A stretch of DNA of 64,000 nucleotides from a virus, in the IMG/VR virus record IMGVR_UViG_3300028883_000036, positions 1 through 64,000 of that record; one strand, given 5' to 3'. The notes under the pieces were generated by a model. It ran no database searches. It was not told the origin of the DNA and worked only from the letters and a program-made list of their open reading frames with translations. The position numbers and the translations under genes are program-made. Of the stretch, positions 6,239 to 13,137 are shown one piece after another. Numbering within the stretch: position 1 is the first letter of the stretch; each line of letters opens with the position of its first letter.

Positions 6239-7362
6239 ATAATATCTTTATATTCATCTGATTTAGATATATATACATATTCTTTAGGAATACATAGTAT
6301 ATTAGAAATTTTATTTATAAATTCATTTTCATCTAAACAGTGAACTATTTCTCCTTTATATGTAAATCTATATTCATTTTCAATATGGTCTAAACATGTA
6401 ATAACTAATCTTATTGAACTATATTTATTTTTTTTAAAACATAATCCCATATCTTTCCAAATAGCATAAGTAAGTAAATCTGCATCTAGTAATGTTCTTC
6501 TAAATTTTCCTTGATAATTCTTTTTATTAGTTTCATTCGGATTCTTTATTATATTATGTCTTATATCCTCATTTAACATAGGTCCATTACCATGCCTTGT
6601 TTGATATGCTCTTGTTATGTAGAATATTTCATCAAGATCATCGTTAATAATATTAGCCCCTAAATTAGCTCTTGTTACATGAGGAAAAAAACCAATATTT
6701 TTATCTAACAATAGTCCTTGTGAACCTTCATATATGATATCATTATATTGACCACAATCATGTAATTTTACTTCTTCTATACTATTAACAATGAATATTT
6801 TATCTATTACTTCTTTACAATCTTTAAGAAAAAATTCATATTCTGCCAAACAATCTATGTCTTCATCTTGATTATAGTAATCCATTATCATTTTTAATTT
6901 GATTTCTGTTATAGAAGGAAAAAGCAAATCTTCTACTAATAAAGAATAATGTTTTTCTTCTCTTTCAAGTGTAGCACCAAAACCTACACCGCAACTTCCA
7001 TGTTGATTTTTTCCTTCTATTTTTTTGTTATATAATACATCAAAAAAAGTAGTTACAGGACATTTTCCATTAACAAATATTTTAGGTTCAATTCCTTTTT
7101 GTTCTAATACATTTAATTCATTTAAAAAAGCAACAGGATAAAAGGTACAATTTTCAGACCAATAAGTAGGAACATTTTGTAATGTACCACTACCAAATGA
7201 TGAAAATACATGTCTTATTCCATTATGAACTACAGTATGACCTGCTTGATGCCCACCTGAAAATCTAACTACAATTGGATTATTGGAGATAGAACATAAA
7301 TAAGCAGTAAACATGCCTTTGCCACTATCTCCAAAACCTAAATCAATAACAGTTTTTTTCAT
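6229..7362 (-). CDS. purA: Adenylosuccinate synthetase-family enzyme (PurA/PurZ-like)
   Basis: A 377-residue protein with the family's GTP-binding start GDSGKG (about 11-16), VRFSGGHQAGHTVV (about 32-45), YEGSQG...DKNIGFFPHVT, RAYQTRHGNGP and GKFRRTLLDA. PurA joins IMP and Asp; the phage PurZ relatives use dGMP on the way to 2-aminoadenine DNA. The catalytic Asp of GDxGKG is kept here (D12), as in PurA; classical PurZ replaces it with Ser. However, the Asn of GGHNAGHT is Gln (Q39). No other Z-genome gene is seen in the window. The ATG at 7362 has GAGG upstream. The TAG stop lies inside tRNA-Ile. Confidence 0.85.
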   Translation of the reverse strand: MKKTVIDLGFGDSGKGMFTAYLCSISNNPIVVRFSGGHQAGHTVVHNGIRHVFSSFGSGTLQNVPTYWSENCTFYPVAFLNELNVLEQKGIEPKIFVNGKCPVTTFFDVLYNKKIEGKNQHGSCGVGFGATLEREEKHYSLLVEDLLFPSITEIKLKMIMDYYNQDEDIDCLAEYEFFLKDCKEVIDKIFIVNSIEEVKLHDCGQYNDIIYEGSQGLLLDKNIGFFPHVTRANLGANIINDDLDEIFYITRAYQTRHGNGPMLNEDIRHNIIKNPNETNKKNYQGKFRRTLLDADLLTYAIWKDMGLCFKKNKYSSIRLVITCLDHIENEYRFTYKGEIVHCLDENEFINKISNILCIPKEYVYISKSDEYKDIIAP

Positions 7363-7370
7363 TACAATCC

Positions 7371-8261
7371 TCAATCAATTAATGGCATAGTAGGAGTATT
7401 CCCCATCAATGGAACATCATCATCTATCATTTCAAACTCATCATTTTTGATGAATACATCACCTTTATAATTTTTCGTTACAATTTCAGCAATTTTTGTA
7501 CTTACTTCTTCTTTTCTTTTAATGATAATCAAATTATCACCCATAAGTTGCTTCCATCCATCCATAACATGACTACTTTTACCATTTGATCCTTGCATAA
7601 GATGAAAATGATATACATTATATTTTTCTTTTGCTTTATCTAGAAGTTCTACATTTGAAAAACTATTATATTGTCCTTGACCCATGATATTCTTTAAATC
7701 AATATGTCCAATATCTTTCAATACAGGTTCATCCCCAATCGTAAATAAAAATCCTTTTTGATTTCTTTTTTCTAAACAATCAATTGAAGTATGAAATCCA
7801 GCAAAATACCATGCTAGATGATAACTTTCACCTAAATTTCCACCACCACCACCTTCTAGAAAAACATTTGTTAACCATTTATCAAGTAACTCATCATTTG
7901 ATTCAAATTGACCTACTTGTAATGGAGCATTATCACATTCATGATCTCCAATCCCTAGAAAAAGCAATTGTGGATCTTTAATACCTTTATCAATAATAGA
8001 TTGAATAATATTAGGCAATCCATCTTTAACTAAATAATGAGGAATGCTTCCCATAGACCCTGTTACATCCAAACCTAAAATAATAGCTAAAGATTCAGGA
8101 TGATCATCAGAATCTCTTGATTCTCTGATTTTCACACCATTGGGATTCATTTCATTGTTTATTGATCTTTGTCTAAATATTTCTCTTGCAGATTTAGTAT
8201 GATATCCAAAAGAAGCTGCTCTTGTTGATCTTGCTGTTGATGAATATGTTCCATGTCCCAT
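7371..8261 (-). CDS. von Willebrand A domain protein, 296 aa
   Basis: A metal-ion adhesion site D65-x-T67-G-S69 (ILGLDVTGSMG) opens a vWA domain of about 200 residues. A Gly-rich turn (GGGGGNLGESYH, near 135-147) and IGDEPVL (near 175) occupy places typical of the rest of the site. The N-terminal 60 residues are basic and Ser-rich. This is the second vWA protein in this block, after the TROVE/vWA protein; vWA proteins often act as metal-dependent scaffolds. GAAGGAG precedes the chosen ATG. The TGA stop lies within the ribosome-binding region of the PurA-like gene. Confidence 0.8.
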   Translation of the reverse strand: MGHGTYSSTARSTRAASFGYHTKSAREIFRQRSINNEMNPNGVKIRESRDSDDHPESLAIILGLDVTGSMGSIPHYLVKDGLPNIIQSIIDKGIKDPQLLFLGIGDHECDNAPLQVGQFESNDELLDKWLTNVFLEGGGGGNLGESYHLAWYFAGFHTSIDCLEKRNQKGFLFTIGDEPVLKDIGHIDLKNIMGQGQYNSFSNVELLDKAKEKYNVYHFHLMQGSNGKSSHVMDGWKQLMGDNLIIIKRKEEVSTKIAEIVTKNYKGDVFIKNDEFEMIDDDVPLMGNTPTMPLID

Positions 8262-8289
8262 GATTTTCTCCTTCACATTTTAAATTGAT

Positions 8290-8457
8290 TTAATTTTTTT
8301 GTCCTTGTCTTAATCGTCTTGCTAATTTTGATCCTTGACCCCTTCTAATTCTTCTACCTTGTCCTTGTCCTGAACCATCTTTCTTTGGTGTTGGTGTTCC
8401 TTGATTTACTTTTTTTGGTCCACTTCCATCTGGTCCTGTAGTATCTTTTCCTGGCAT
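8290..8457 (-). CDS. Small Gly/Lys/Arg-rich protein, 55 aa (DUF5320-like start)
   Basis: The first residues, MPGKDTTGPDGSGPKK, resemble the start of DUF5320-type peptides (MPxxDxTGPxGxGP). The C-terminal part is Gln/Gly/Arg-rich (GQGRRIRRGQGSK) and should bind nucleic acid. AAGGAG precedes the ATG. It lies between the vWA and YqeY-like genes. Function unknown; the low-complexity composition makes the homology tentative. Confidence 0.65.
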   Translation of the reverse strand: MPGKDTTGPDGSGPKKVNQGTPTPKKDGSGQGQGRRIRRGQGSKLARRLRQGQKN

Positions 8458-8469
8458 AATTTATTCTCC

Positions 8470-8889
8470 TTATTTTTTTATTTTCTTCTCTATTTCAAGA
8501 AGAATATTTCTTACCATATTACCATTAGCTCTGCCTTTTAACTCTTTCATGATATATCCCATTGCTTTTATTGTTGGATTATATTCATCAAGAGTAACAT
8601 GCATAGCAATCCATCCTCTAATTTCATTTTCATTCATCATTTTAGGTAGATATGGTTTTAAATTCTCAATAAATGGTGAAGTTTCTTGCCCACTATATTC
8701 AATAACAATTATTTCAGATTTAATAAGACTATTGATAATTTTTTCAATCTGTTTATCAGTAGGTTTTTCTCCTGCTTTTAGATTAAGTCTTGGTACTTCT
8801 CCTTTAACCATTCTAAGAGCATTTTTCTTTTCTTCATCTCTATTCAATATAGCTTGTTTTAGATCTTTTTCTATTTGTTCAAGTAACAT
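8470..8889 (-). CDS. GatB/YqeY domain protein
   Basis: A 139-residue protein matching the YqeY pattern: an N-terminal helical part beginning LEQIEKDLKQAILNRDEEKKNALRMV, a middle DKQIEKIINSLIKS, YLPKMMNENEIRGWI and a C-terminal GRANGNMV loop where the family has GxADG. The domain is also the tail of the GatB subunit of tRNA amidotransferase and binds tRNA there. Stand-alone YqeY is of uncertain role. Its place among tRNA genes fits a tRNA-related job. Confidence 0.85.
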   Translation of the reverse strand: MLLEQIEKDLKQAILNRDEEKKNALRMVKGEVPRLNLKAGEKPTDKQIEKIINSLIKSEIIVIEYSGQETSPFIENLKPYLPKMMNENEIRGWIAMHVTLDEYNPTIKAMGYIMKELKGRANGNMVRNILLEIEKKIKK

Positions 8890-8917
8890 ATTATTTTCCT
8901 TTTTTGTGTTTATAAAT

Positions 8918-9030
8918 TGGCGGCACTTGGTCTTTCGACTTTGCTTTCATCTTGTGCTTTTGTTTTTGAATAGGCAACTAGTTTACCTAACTACTAACAC
9001 TCAATCTACTTACAAACGGCCACAAGTGCC
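8918..9030 (-). ncRNA. tRNA-like structured RNA, 113 nt, candidate Y-like RNA
   Basis: The minus-strand ends form a perfect 8-bp stem, GGCACTTG (9030-9023) with CAAGTGCC (8929-8922), followed by G and CCA exactly as in a mature tRNA. It begins five bases after the CCA of tRNA-Asn, in tandem. Inside there is a GTC-GAAA-GAC hairpin (GNRA tetraloop) next to the 3' arm, but no canonical D or T loop and no anticodon arm. An internal CTTGTG could alternatively pair with CACAAG. It is either a degenerate tRNA or a tRNA mimic. With a TROVE/vWA protein nearby, a Y-RNA-like partner is an attractive guess. Confidence 0.6.
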
Positions 9031-9035
9031 ATAAT

Positions 9036-9111
9036 TGGCTCCAAAAACAGGATTCGAACCTGTATCCCCCGACTTAACAGGACGGTGCTTTGCCAGTTAA
9101 GCTATTTTGGA
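9036..9111 (-). tRNA. tRNA-Asn (GTT)
   Basis: Acceptor TCCAAAA/TTTTGGA, G73 and CCA encoded, anticodon loop CTGTTAA, T loop TTCGAAT. The anticodon stem has one T-T mismatch (30-40). The last 38 bases of an upstream gene (9074-9274) run into it. Confidence 0.92.
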
Positions 9112-9274
9112 ATATTACTTTTTTCTTACCATACTCAAAACATGTATATGTGCATCCTGTTCTTTGACAGTCTCTTGCTATGTTATACATACCCCATTCA
9201 TATGCAGGACCAAAATTATGATACCCTATTTTACATGCTTTTTTCTTAAACCATTGAATTAATTTATATATCAT
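9074..9274 (-). CDS. Hypothetical Cys-containing protein, 66 aa, running into tRNA-Asn
   Basis: The start overlaps the end of the HAD-like gene by 11 bases. The first 53 residues include a basic N-terminus and a pattern CQRTGCTYTC (near 35-45). The last 12 or so residues are encoded by tRNA-Asn itself, and the stop is inside the tRNA. This is a striking overlap but may be a gene whose true end matters little. Function unknown. Confidence 0.55.
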   Translation of the reverse strand: MIYKLIQWFKKKACKIGYHNFGPAYEWGMYNIARDCQRTGCTYTCFEYGKKKVIFQNSLTGKAPSC

Positions 9275-9722
9275 CTTTAGCCTTTACTATTTCTCCTGTA
9301 TTTGGTATTACCTGAATGCATCTATCATCTCTTAAAGATACCATACCATAATCTTTTTCATTTGTCACTATTAAAATTTTACCAATATGTTTAAGACACC
9401 ATTCATTAATAGATTTTATTACATCATTTTTAGTTACTTTAGGAAAAAGAGACAATGTTACTTTTCCTATTCTTGCTGTAAATATTCTTACTTCTTTTCC
9501 TTCATCTATCATTTTTTTAACATAATCAACAGTTTTAGGAATTGGTTTCCCCATAAAAGTAAGTCCTCTTTCTTCTCCATGATATTCAACTAAAGTACCA
9601 TCCAAATCTACACCATACCATTCATATTTTTTTTCTGATTCATTTAAATTATTATAATATAATGGATCAAAATCCAATATTTCAGTTACTTCTTCATTTA
9701 CTTTCCATTCTTTAGGTGGCAT
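9264..9722 (-). CDS. HAD-like hydrolase/phosphatase, 152 aa
   Basis: Residues about 35-45 read WYGVDLDGTLVEY, the HAD motif I (DxDGT), with the nucleophile Asp and the second Asp. Motif II is IFTAR (about 79-83), and RDDR near 128 fits the acidic motif. The length fits a capless or minimal-cap HAD phosphatase. T4-like phages use HAD domains as 3' phosphatases in RNA repair, but no kinase fusion is present here and the substrate is unknown. Confidence 0.8.
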   Translation of the reverse strand: MPPKEWKVNEEVTEILDFDPLYYNNLNESEKKYEWYGVDLDGTLVEYHGEERGLTFMGKPIPKTVDYVKKMIDEGKEVRIFTARIGKVTLSLFPKVTKNDVIKSINEWCLKHIGKILIVTNEKDYGMVSLRDDRCIQVIPNTGEIVKAKDDI

Positions 9723-9740
9723 TTTATTTCCTTTTAATTA

Positions 9741-9817
9741 TGGTGGGATGTATAGGATTCGAACCTATGGCCTATCGCTTAAAAGGCGATTATTCTACCT
9801 GACTGAATTAACATCCC
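9741..9817 (-). tRNA. tRNA-Lys (TTT)
   Basis: Acceptor GGGATGT/ACATCCC, D arm ATTC..GAAT, anticodon stem ATCGC/GCGAT with loop CTTTTAA, T loop TTCGAAT, A73 and CCA encoded. Confidence 0.94.
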
Positions 9818-9826
9818 ATTTAATAC

Positions 9827-9907
9827 TTAATATATTTCATTATTAATTTCAAAATTAGTACATCCTATTAACATAATAATAATAAAAAGTAAACATATTT
9901 TTTTCAT
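9827..9907 (-). CDS. Very small lipoprotein, 26 aa
   Basis: The 26-residue product (MKKICLLFIIIMLIGC then TNFEINNEIY) is a lipoprotein signal peptide with lipobox L-I-G-C and a ten-residue tail. Its ATG overlaps the TGA of the upstream gene (ATGA). Tiny phage lipoproteins include spanin subunits and superinfection-exclusion peptides; no evidence decides between these. Confidence 0.6.
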   Translation of the reverse strand: MKKICLLFIIIMLIGCTNFEINNEIY

Positions 9908-10098
9908 TTTTTCCACCATATGTTAAAATTATATTTTTTATTTATTCTATATGACCACATTGCAAATGGACAACTATAGCCAATTATTTCAATAAACCAT
10001 TCATGTAATTCTTCATCTTTTTTATCAGGTAATCTATGTGTTAAATCACATAATCTAACAAGAAAAATACATAATATTTTCATGAAAAATATTTTCAT
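9904..10098 (-). CDS. Hypothetical protein, 64 aa, hydrophobic N-terminus
   Basis: A hydrophobic N-terminal stretch (about residues 3-17) may be a membrane anchor or signal. The rest is rich in Trp, Tyr and charged residues. It overlaps the genes on both sides by four bases (ATGA), forming a coupled trio with the Cys-rich protein and the small lipoprotein. Not recognised. Confidence 0.6.
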   Translation of the reverse strand: MKIFFMKILCIFLVRLCDLTHRLPDKKDEELHEWFIEIIGYSCPFAMWSYRINKKYNFNIWWKK

Positions 10099-10517
10099 TT
10101 GAGTATTCCAGTAACTCTAAATTTATTAGTGTCTATAGCTTTTTCCATTTTTCTTTCATCTTTATTTTTAATTTTTGGTCTTATTTTATTCCTAAAATCT
10201 ACTGCCACATAACATTCTCCCATTCCTTGACATTCACCATGACAGGTATTTGGATTGCATATAGGAATACCATGTTCTTCATATCCACATTTTTTAAGTT
10301 CAGCTTTAAATTCTTCATCTGAAAGATCTTTCATTTCTTCTAATGTTTTTTCAACAGCATCTTTCATTTTAAGAAAATAATCATCATTTTTTAATTCACA
10401 GCATTTTTCACATTTTTCACATTTGCTTAAATCAAATTTTTTATCAGAAAATTCTGTTATTATTTCCTTTCTATTTTTCTTTTTGCCAAATATTTTTTCT
10501 TTTAACCATTCAATCAT
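10095..10517 (-). CDS. Cysteine-rich metal-binding protein, 140 aa
   Basis: Two Cys clusters are visible: CEKCEKCC near residues 34-41 and CNPNTCHGECQGMGEC near 87-102. The spacing suggests two metal sites, zinc or an iron-sulfur cluster. The flanking regions are charged and helical. No family match was recognised. Confidence 0.65.
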   Translation of the reverse strand: MIEWLKEKIFGKKKNRKEIITEFSDKKFDLSKCEKCEKCCELKNDDYFLKMKDAVEKTLEEMKDLSDEEFKAELKKCGYEEHGIPICNPNTCHGECQGMGECYVAVDFRNKIRPKIKNKDERKMEKAIDTNKFRVTGILK

Positions 10518-10536
10518 TAGTTAATTCCTTTTTTAA

Positions 10537-10610
10537 TGGTAGTCCTATCAAGATTCGAACTTGAATCACGGCCTTATAAGGACCACGCTCTACCATTGAG
10601 CTATAGGACT
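10537..10610 (-). tRNA. tRNA-Ile (TAT)
   Basis: Acceptor AGTCCTA/TAGGACT, D arm GCTC..GAGC, anticodon loop CTTATAA (TAT, reads AUA), T loop TTCGAAT, CCA encoded. Most bacteria read AUA with a lysidine-modified CAT tRNA, so a direct TAT tRNA is notable and suits an AT-rich phage. Confidence 0.92.
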
Positions 10611-10652
10611 ATTTATCATTTATTTCAAATATATTTTTCTTAATACTCCTTT

Positions 10653-10730
10653 TGGTGTTCCTGATGGGGATCGAACCCATGCGTCAAGATTGAAAGTCTT
10701 GTATCCATTGCCAATTAGGACTACAGGAAC
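10653..10730 (-). tRNA. tRNA-Glu (TTC)
   Basis: Acceptor GTTCCTG/CAGGAAC, anticodon stem CAAGA/TCTTG with loop CTTTCAA, T loop TTCGATC, CCA encoded. Its first base is the last base of the TAG stop of the kinase gene upstream. Confidence 0.94.
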
Positions 10731-11152
10731 TAAATTCTGTCTGGATGTAAATAAAGATAATCATATACTTCAAATTTTTTCTCATTATCCATTTCTTCAA
10801 TAATTGGAATAAGATATTCTTTATCATCATGAATAGCTCTTTGAATACATTCAGCTTTTGAAACACTAAAAACTTTAAATTTCACATCCCATTCTTTGTT
10901 TTGCCATCTTTCGATATATTTCATATTTAGATGGGTAGCATCTACAATAATCGTTTCATGTCCTGCCAAAAATAGAGATTTAACCATATAGTCTTCAATA
11001 GCTGTTACCATACTTTCAGCTTCAAGAATAAATGGTTGTCCATGTAATGCTAATCTAATAGCATCTCTATTGACAATTGGTAATCCAATTCTTTTTGCCC
11101 AAGTACTTTTTCCGCTTCTAGGTAATCCGACTGTTAAAATTAAAGTATTCAT
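10730..11152 (-). CDS. P-loop kinase, polynucleotide-kinase-like (AAA_33)
   Basis: A 140-residue protein. The Walker A loop GLPRSGKSTWA (about residues 9-19) and the lid-side motif IVDATHLNMKYIERW (about 77-91) match the 5' polynucleotide kinase/zeta-like group, in which a D-x-T/N-x-L/N motif precedes a helix. The family phosphorylates 5'-OH ends of nucleic acid or small substrates. With RNA ligases elsewhere in the genome, a 5'-OH RNA kinase is a reasonable guess but not proven. AAGGAG precedes the ATG, and hairpin element A fills its leader. The stop codon touches tRNA-Glu. Confidence 0.8.
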   Translation of the reverse strand: MNTLILTVGLPRSGKSTWAKRIGLPIVNRDAIRLALHGQPFILEAESMVTAIEDYMVKSLFLAGHETIIVDATHLNMKYIERWQNKEWDVKFKVFSVSKAECIQRAIHDDKEYLIPIIEEMDNEKKFEVYDYLYLHPDRI

Positions 11153-11165
11153 ATATATCTCCTTA

Positions 11166-11226
11166 CAGGTTGATATCACCTTTTTTAGATTAAATGTCTA
11201 GTGGTTTTATTTGCTGTAATCAACCT
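11166..11226 (-). ncRNA. Leader hairpin element A
   Basis: Identical over 61 bases to element B (677-737): AGGTTGAT/ATCAACCT stem with TACAGCAA after the 5' arm, an inner TAGA/TCTA hairpin with a 7-base loop, and a trailing G. It lies between tRNA-Arg (17 bases away) and the ribosome-binding site of the P-loop kinase gene. Confidence 0.75.
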
Positions 11227-11243
11227 TTTAAAAATTTTAAAAA

Positions 11244-11320
11244 TGGAAGGGGTAGAGGGATTCGAACCCCCGACACCAAGGGTAGAAACCTTGTGCTCTA
11301 ATCCACTGAGCTATACCCCC
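11244..11320 (-). tRNA. tRNA-Arg (TCT)
   Basis: Acceptor GGGGGTA/TACCCCT (one G-U), D arm GCTC..GAGC, anticodon stem CAAGG/CCTTG with loop TTTCTAC, T loop TTCGAAT, CCA encoded. Confidence 0.94.
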
Positions 11321-11351
11321 ATTAAATTATTTGTTCCTTAATTTTTCCATA

Positions 11352-11582
11352 TTAATCATCTTCTTTATTATCTAATATTTTTTGAACTTCTTCTTGAATT
11401 TTTTCCCTGTTATTCATAAACCATGATATTTTTTGATCATAATCCTCTTGAATAGAATCATCTATAATTTGCATTGCTTCTTCTATATTATCACAATTTT
11501 CTATATCAGACTCATCCACTTCAGTTTTTTGTGGCCTACTTTTACCAACATATCCATCGTCTACATACCAATCTATTTTCAT
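11352..11582 (-). CDS. Acidic hypothetical protein, 76 aa (DUF7167-like)
   Basis: The start MKIDWYVDDGYVGKSRP resembles a small family found widely in phages (DUF7167 type: an initial strand, a GYVG turn and a helical acidic tail). The rest is Asp/Glu-rich. It is the first gene after the strong leftward promoter and has a long structured leader. Function unknown. Confidence 0.7.
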   Translation of the reverse strand: MKIDWYVDDGYVGKSRPQKTEVDESDIENCDNIEEAMQIIDDSIQEDYDQKISWFMNNREKIQEEVQKILDNKEDD

Positions 11583-11607
11583 ATTTATTCCTTTAAGTTT
11601 TGAGTTT

Positions 11608-11734
11608 TTAGGCTACTCTATCATGGCATAAATAAGAACCACCAAATTCTGTTTCAGTCAATTTCACCCTTGGGAACTTCACCCTTCAATGGTCAATATC
11701 CAAGCTAAAAACCAAATAAACTTTCAATGAAACG
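11608..11734 (-). promoter_or_regulatory. Long structured leader of the leftward operon
   Basis: Between the predicted start (about 11734) and the first gene, GTTTTTAG (about 11712-11705) pairs with CTAAAAAC (about 11615-11608), enclosing about 90 bases. Inside are two AAGGGTGAA direct repeats around a GTTCCC that can pair with GGG. No known riboswitch class was recognised. Confidence 0.45.
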
Positions 11735-11842
11735 AAATATACTATATATGGTTTCTTTTGTTATGTCAACAATTAAAATCATTATATCAATAAAAATATC
11801 AATTATTGGTGATAAAAATATATCTACGATTGCTTTTATCAT
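11705..11842 (-). CDS. Possible 45-aa hydrophobic protein overlapping the leftward promoter
   Basis: An open frame with AGAAGG upstream encodes an alternating hydrophobic/acidic peptide (MIKAIVDIFLSPIIDIF...). It contains the strong promoter at 11741-11769 within its coding sequence, so it could only be made from an upstream start. It may be a chance frame in AT-rich DNA. Confidence 0.3.
   Translation of the reverse strand: MIKAIVDIFLSPIIDIFIDIMILIVDITKETIYSIFRFIESLFGF
11741..11769 (-). promoter_or_regulatory. Strong sigma70-type promoter, leftward early operon
   Basis: On the minus strand, TTGACA (11769-11764), a 17-base spacer and TATAGT (11746-11741). The -35 is perfect and the -10 has one mismatch. 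A 13-base sequence covering the -10 (tactatatatggt) recurs at 12024-12036 before the rightward genes. Confidence 0.8.
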
Positions 11843-11881
11843 AATAATTACCTTCTATCATTTTCTTTTTAATTTGTAAAG

Positions 11882-11914
11882 GACAAAAATTGTCAGTGAT
11901 TGACAAAAATTGTC
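11882..11914 (+). repeat. Two GACAAAAATTGTC palindromes in the divergent control region
   Basis: Copies at 11882-11894 and 11902-11914 are spaced 20 bases, or two helical turns, apart. Each is GACAA-N3-TTGTC followed by AGT. The same palindrome occurs at 23545-23557. The region 11843-12069 holds no other supported gene. It probably contains the rightward promoter and could be an operator or replication-initiator site. Confidence 0.65.
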
Positions 11915-12069
11915 AGTAATTCTATTTATATTTTTAAGTTTAAAAAATCATGATATTGTAAATGTCTGTTTTGTTTACTAAAAAAAATTAATAAATTATA
12001 TATTTTTTGGTATGATGATTGCTTACTATATATGGTATGACAACACAAACAACCATAAAGGAAAATAAA

Positions 12070-12216
12070 ATGAAAAAATGGTATTTCATGGATAATGCAG
12101 GAAGAATAATCGTTGAACTGACAAGTGATGATGAAGAAGATACACTGATTCGTGCGAAACATGGCAAATTTCATTTATCAATAGATAATAATGAAGGAGC
12201 AAGAAAAAATGGCTAA
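12070..12216 (+). CDS. Hypothetical protein, 48 aa, first rightward gene
   Basis: A small acidic protein starting MKKWYFMDNAGRIIVELTSDDEED. AAAGGA is 8-9 bases upstream of the ATG. It overlaps the next gene's start by eight bases. Not recognised. Being first in the rightward block, it is probably expressed early. Confidence 0.6.
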   Translation: MKKWYFMDNAGRIIVELTSDDEEDTLIRAKHGKFHLSIDNNEGARKNG

Positions 12217-12556
12217 ATTTCATATATCAGATGTGATGGTGATTGAAGGTGATATTTACGATATAATGGGAGAAGATGAAATGCTTTATGTATATGATCT
12301 TCAATTGCAAGCCATTGTTGATGGTGATATTTATATTCATCATCATGTCTTTAAAGGTCATTGTCAAGATGATGATGGGTTTGATCATCCCAATAGAAAT
12401 GCTAAATCTGATGCTGAAGATCTTTGTGCTAAAGTAGCTGATAGGGGTATCATTGATACTGCTCATTGGGATTGTATTGGTAATGTTTCTGAACTTCCTG
12501 ATCCTTTAGAAGCTCTTAAAACAGCTTTTGCTGATAATTCTGATTATTATGAATAA
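12209..12556 (+). CDS. Hypothetical acidic protein, 115 aa
   Basis: A soluble protein rich in Asp and His; residues around 47-60 read IYIHHHVFKGHCQDDDGF, a possible metal-binding stretch. AAGGAG precedes the ATG. No domain recognised. Confidence 0.65.
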   Translation: MAKFHISDVMVIEGDIYDIMGEDEMLYVYDLQLQAIVDGDIYIHHHVFKGHCQDDDGFDHPNRNAKSDAEDLCAKVADRGIIDTAHWDCIGNVSELPDPLEALKTAFADNSDYYE

Positions 12557-12571
12557 TAGGAGACTTATATA

Positions 12572-12838
12572 ATGAAAGAAGAAATGGATTACGTTATGGT
12601 TCAAACAACTCCCTACAACACTGTTAGGATGTTTATGTTAAAAACTATTTTTGAACAGGAAAATCAAGATCATTTGATTTTGCTATTGGATTCTCTTTCC
12701 ATTTGGGGGGGATCTGATTGGAAAAATGATACCCATGTAGCATGGGAATTTGAAAAGGAAATGGCATCTAAATTGAAAAAGTTTGCAATAAATCATAATA
12801 TGAAATTTCAGAAAGGTAATTGTGCTTTTGATATTTAA
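12572..12838 (+). CDS. Hypothetical protein, 88 aa
   Basis: A soluble protein, probably alpha/beta, with GGSDWKNDTHVAWEFEKEM in the middle. TAGGAG precedes the ATG. Not recognised; part of the run of small early-type genes. Confidence 0.6.
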   Translation: MKEEMDYVMVQTTPYNTVRMFMLKTIFEQENQDHLILLLDSLSIWGGSDWKNDTHVAWEFEKEMASKLKKFAINHNMKFQKGNCAFDI

Positions 12839-12880
12839 TAACTGATGATAGTTGTATTTCACCAAAGAAAGGATAAAATC

Positions 12881-13087
12881 ATGACTGAAAACATTGTAAG
12901 AATTGACCGTTACACGAATAATCCAAACAGATCTGATCAAGTAATTGTTTTCGTGAATGGATATGCCCTAATTGAAAGATCTTTCAATGCAGCAAACAAT
13001 GTTGCCAAGGCAATTGGTCAAAAAGAAATCAAGGTCACTGTATATGGATATTCAAAACCTTATGATGTGAATGTCAAGGTTTATTAA
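12881..13087 (+). CDS. Hypothetical protein, 68 aa
   Basis: A small basic protein starting MTENIVRIDRY, with predicted strands; not recognised. AAAGGA precedes the ATG. A GC-rich hairpin (13101-13120) follows its stop. Confidence 0.6.
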   Translation: MTENIVRIDRYTNNPNRSDQVIVFVNGYALIERSFNAANNVAKAIGQKEIKVTVYGYSKPYDVNVKVY

Positions 13088-13100
13088 TCACTGATGAATT

Positions 13101-13120
13101 GGGGGTGTGAAAGCATCCCC
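13101..13120 (+). other. Intergenic GC-rich hairpin
   Basis: GGGGGTG pairs with CATCCCC around a 6-base loop. No T tract follows, so it is more likely an mRNA stability or processing hairpin than a terminator. A similar one occurs at 25007-25029. Confidence 0.5.
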
Positions 13121-13137
13121 ATAAAAGGTAATTGAAA

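Noticed and set aside
6229-7362. Definite PurZ (Z-genome) call
   Set aside because: The catalytic Asp is kept, and no other Z-genome gene is in the window.
8918-9030. tmRNA
   Set aside because: No tag reading frame, no T-arm TTCRANNC and too short.
8549-9034. Open frame of 161 codons on the plus strand
   Set aside because: It is antisense to the YqeY-like gene and the tRNA-like RNA; its hydrophobic composition is a by-product of the opposite strand.
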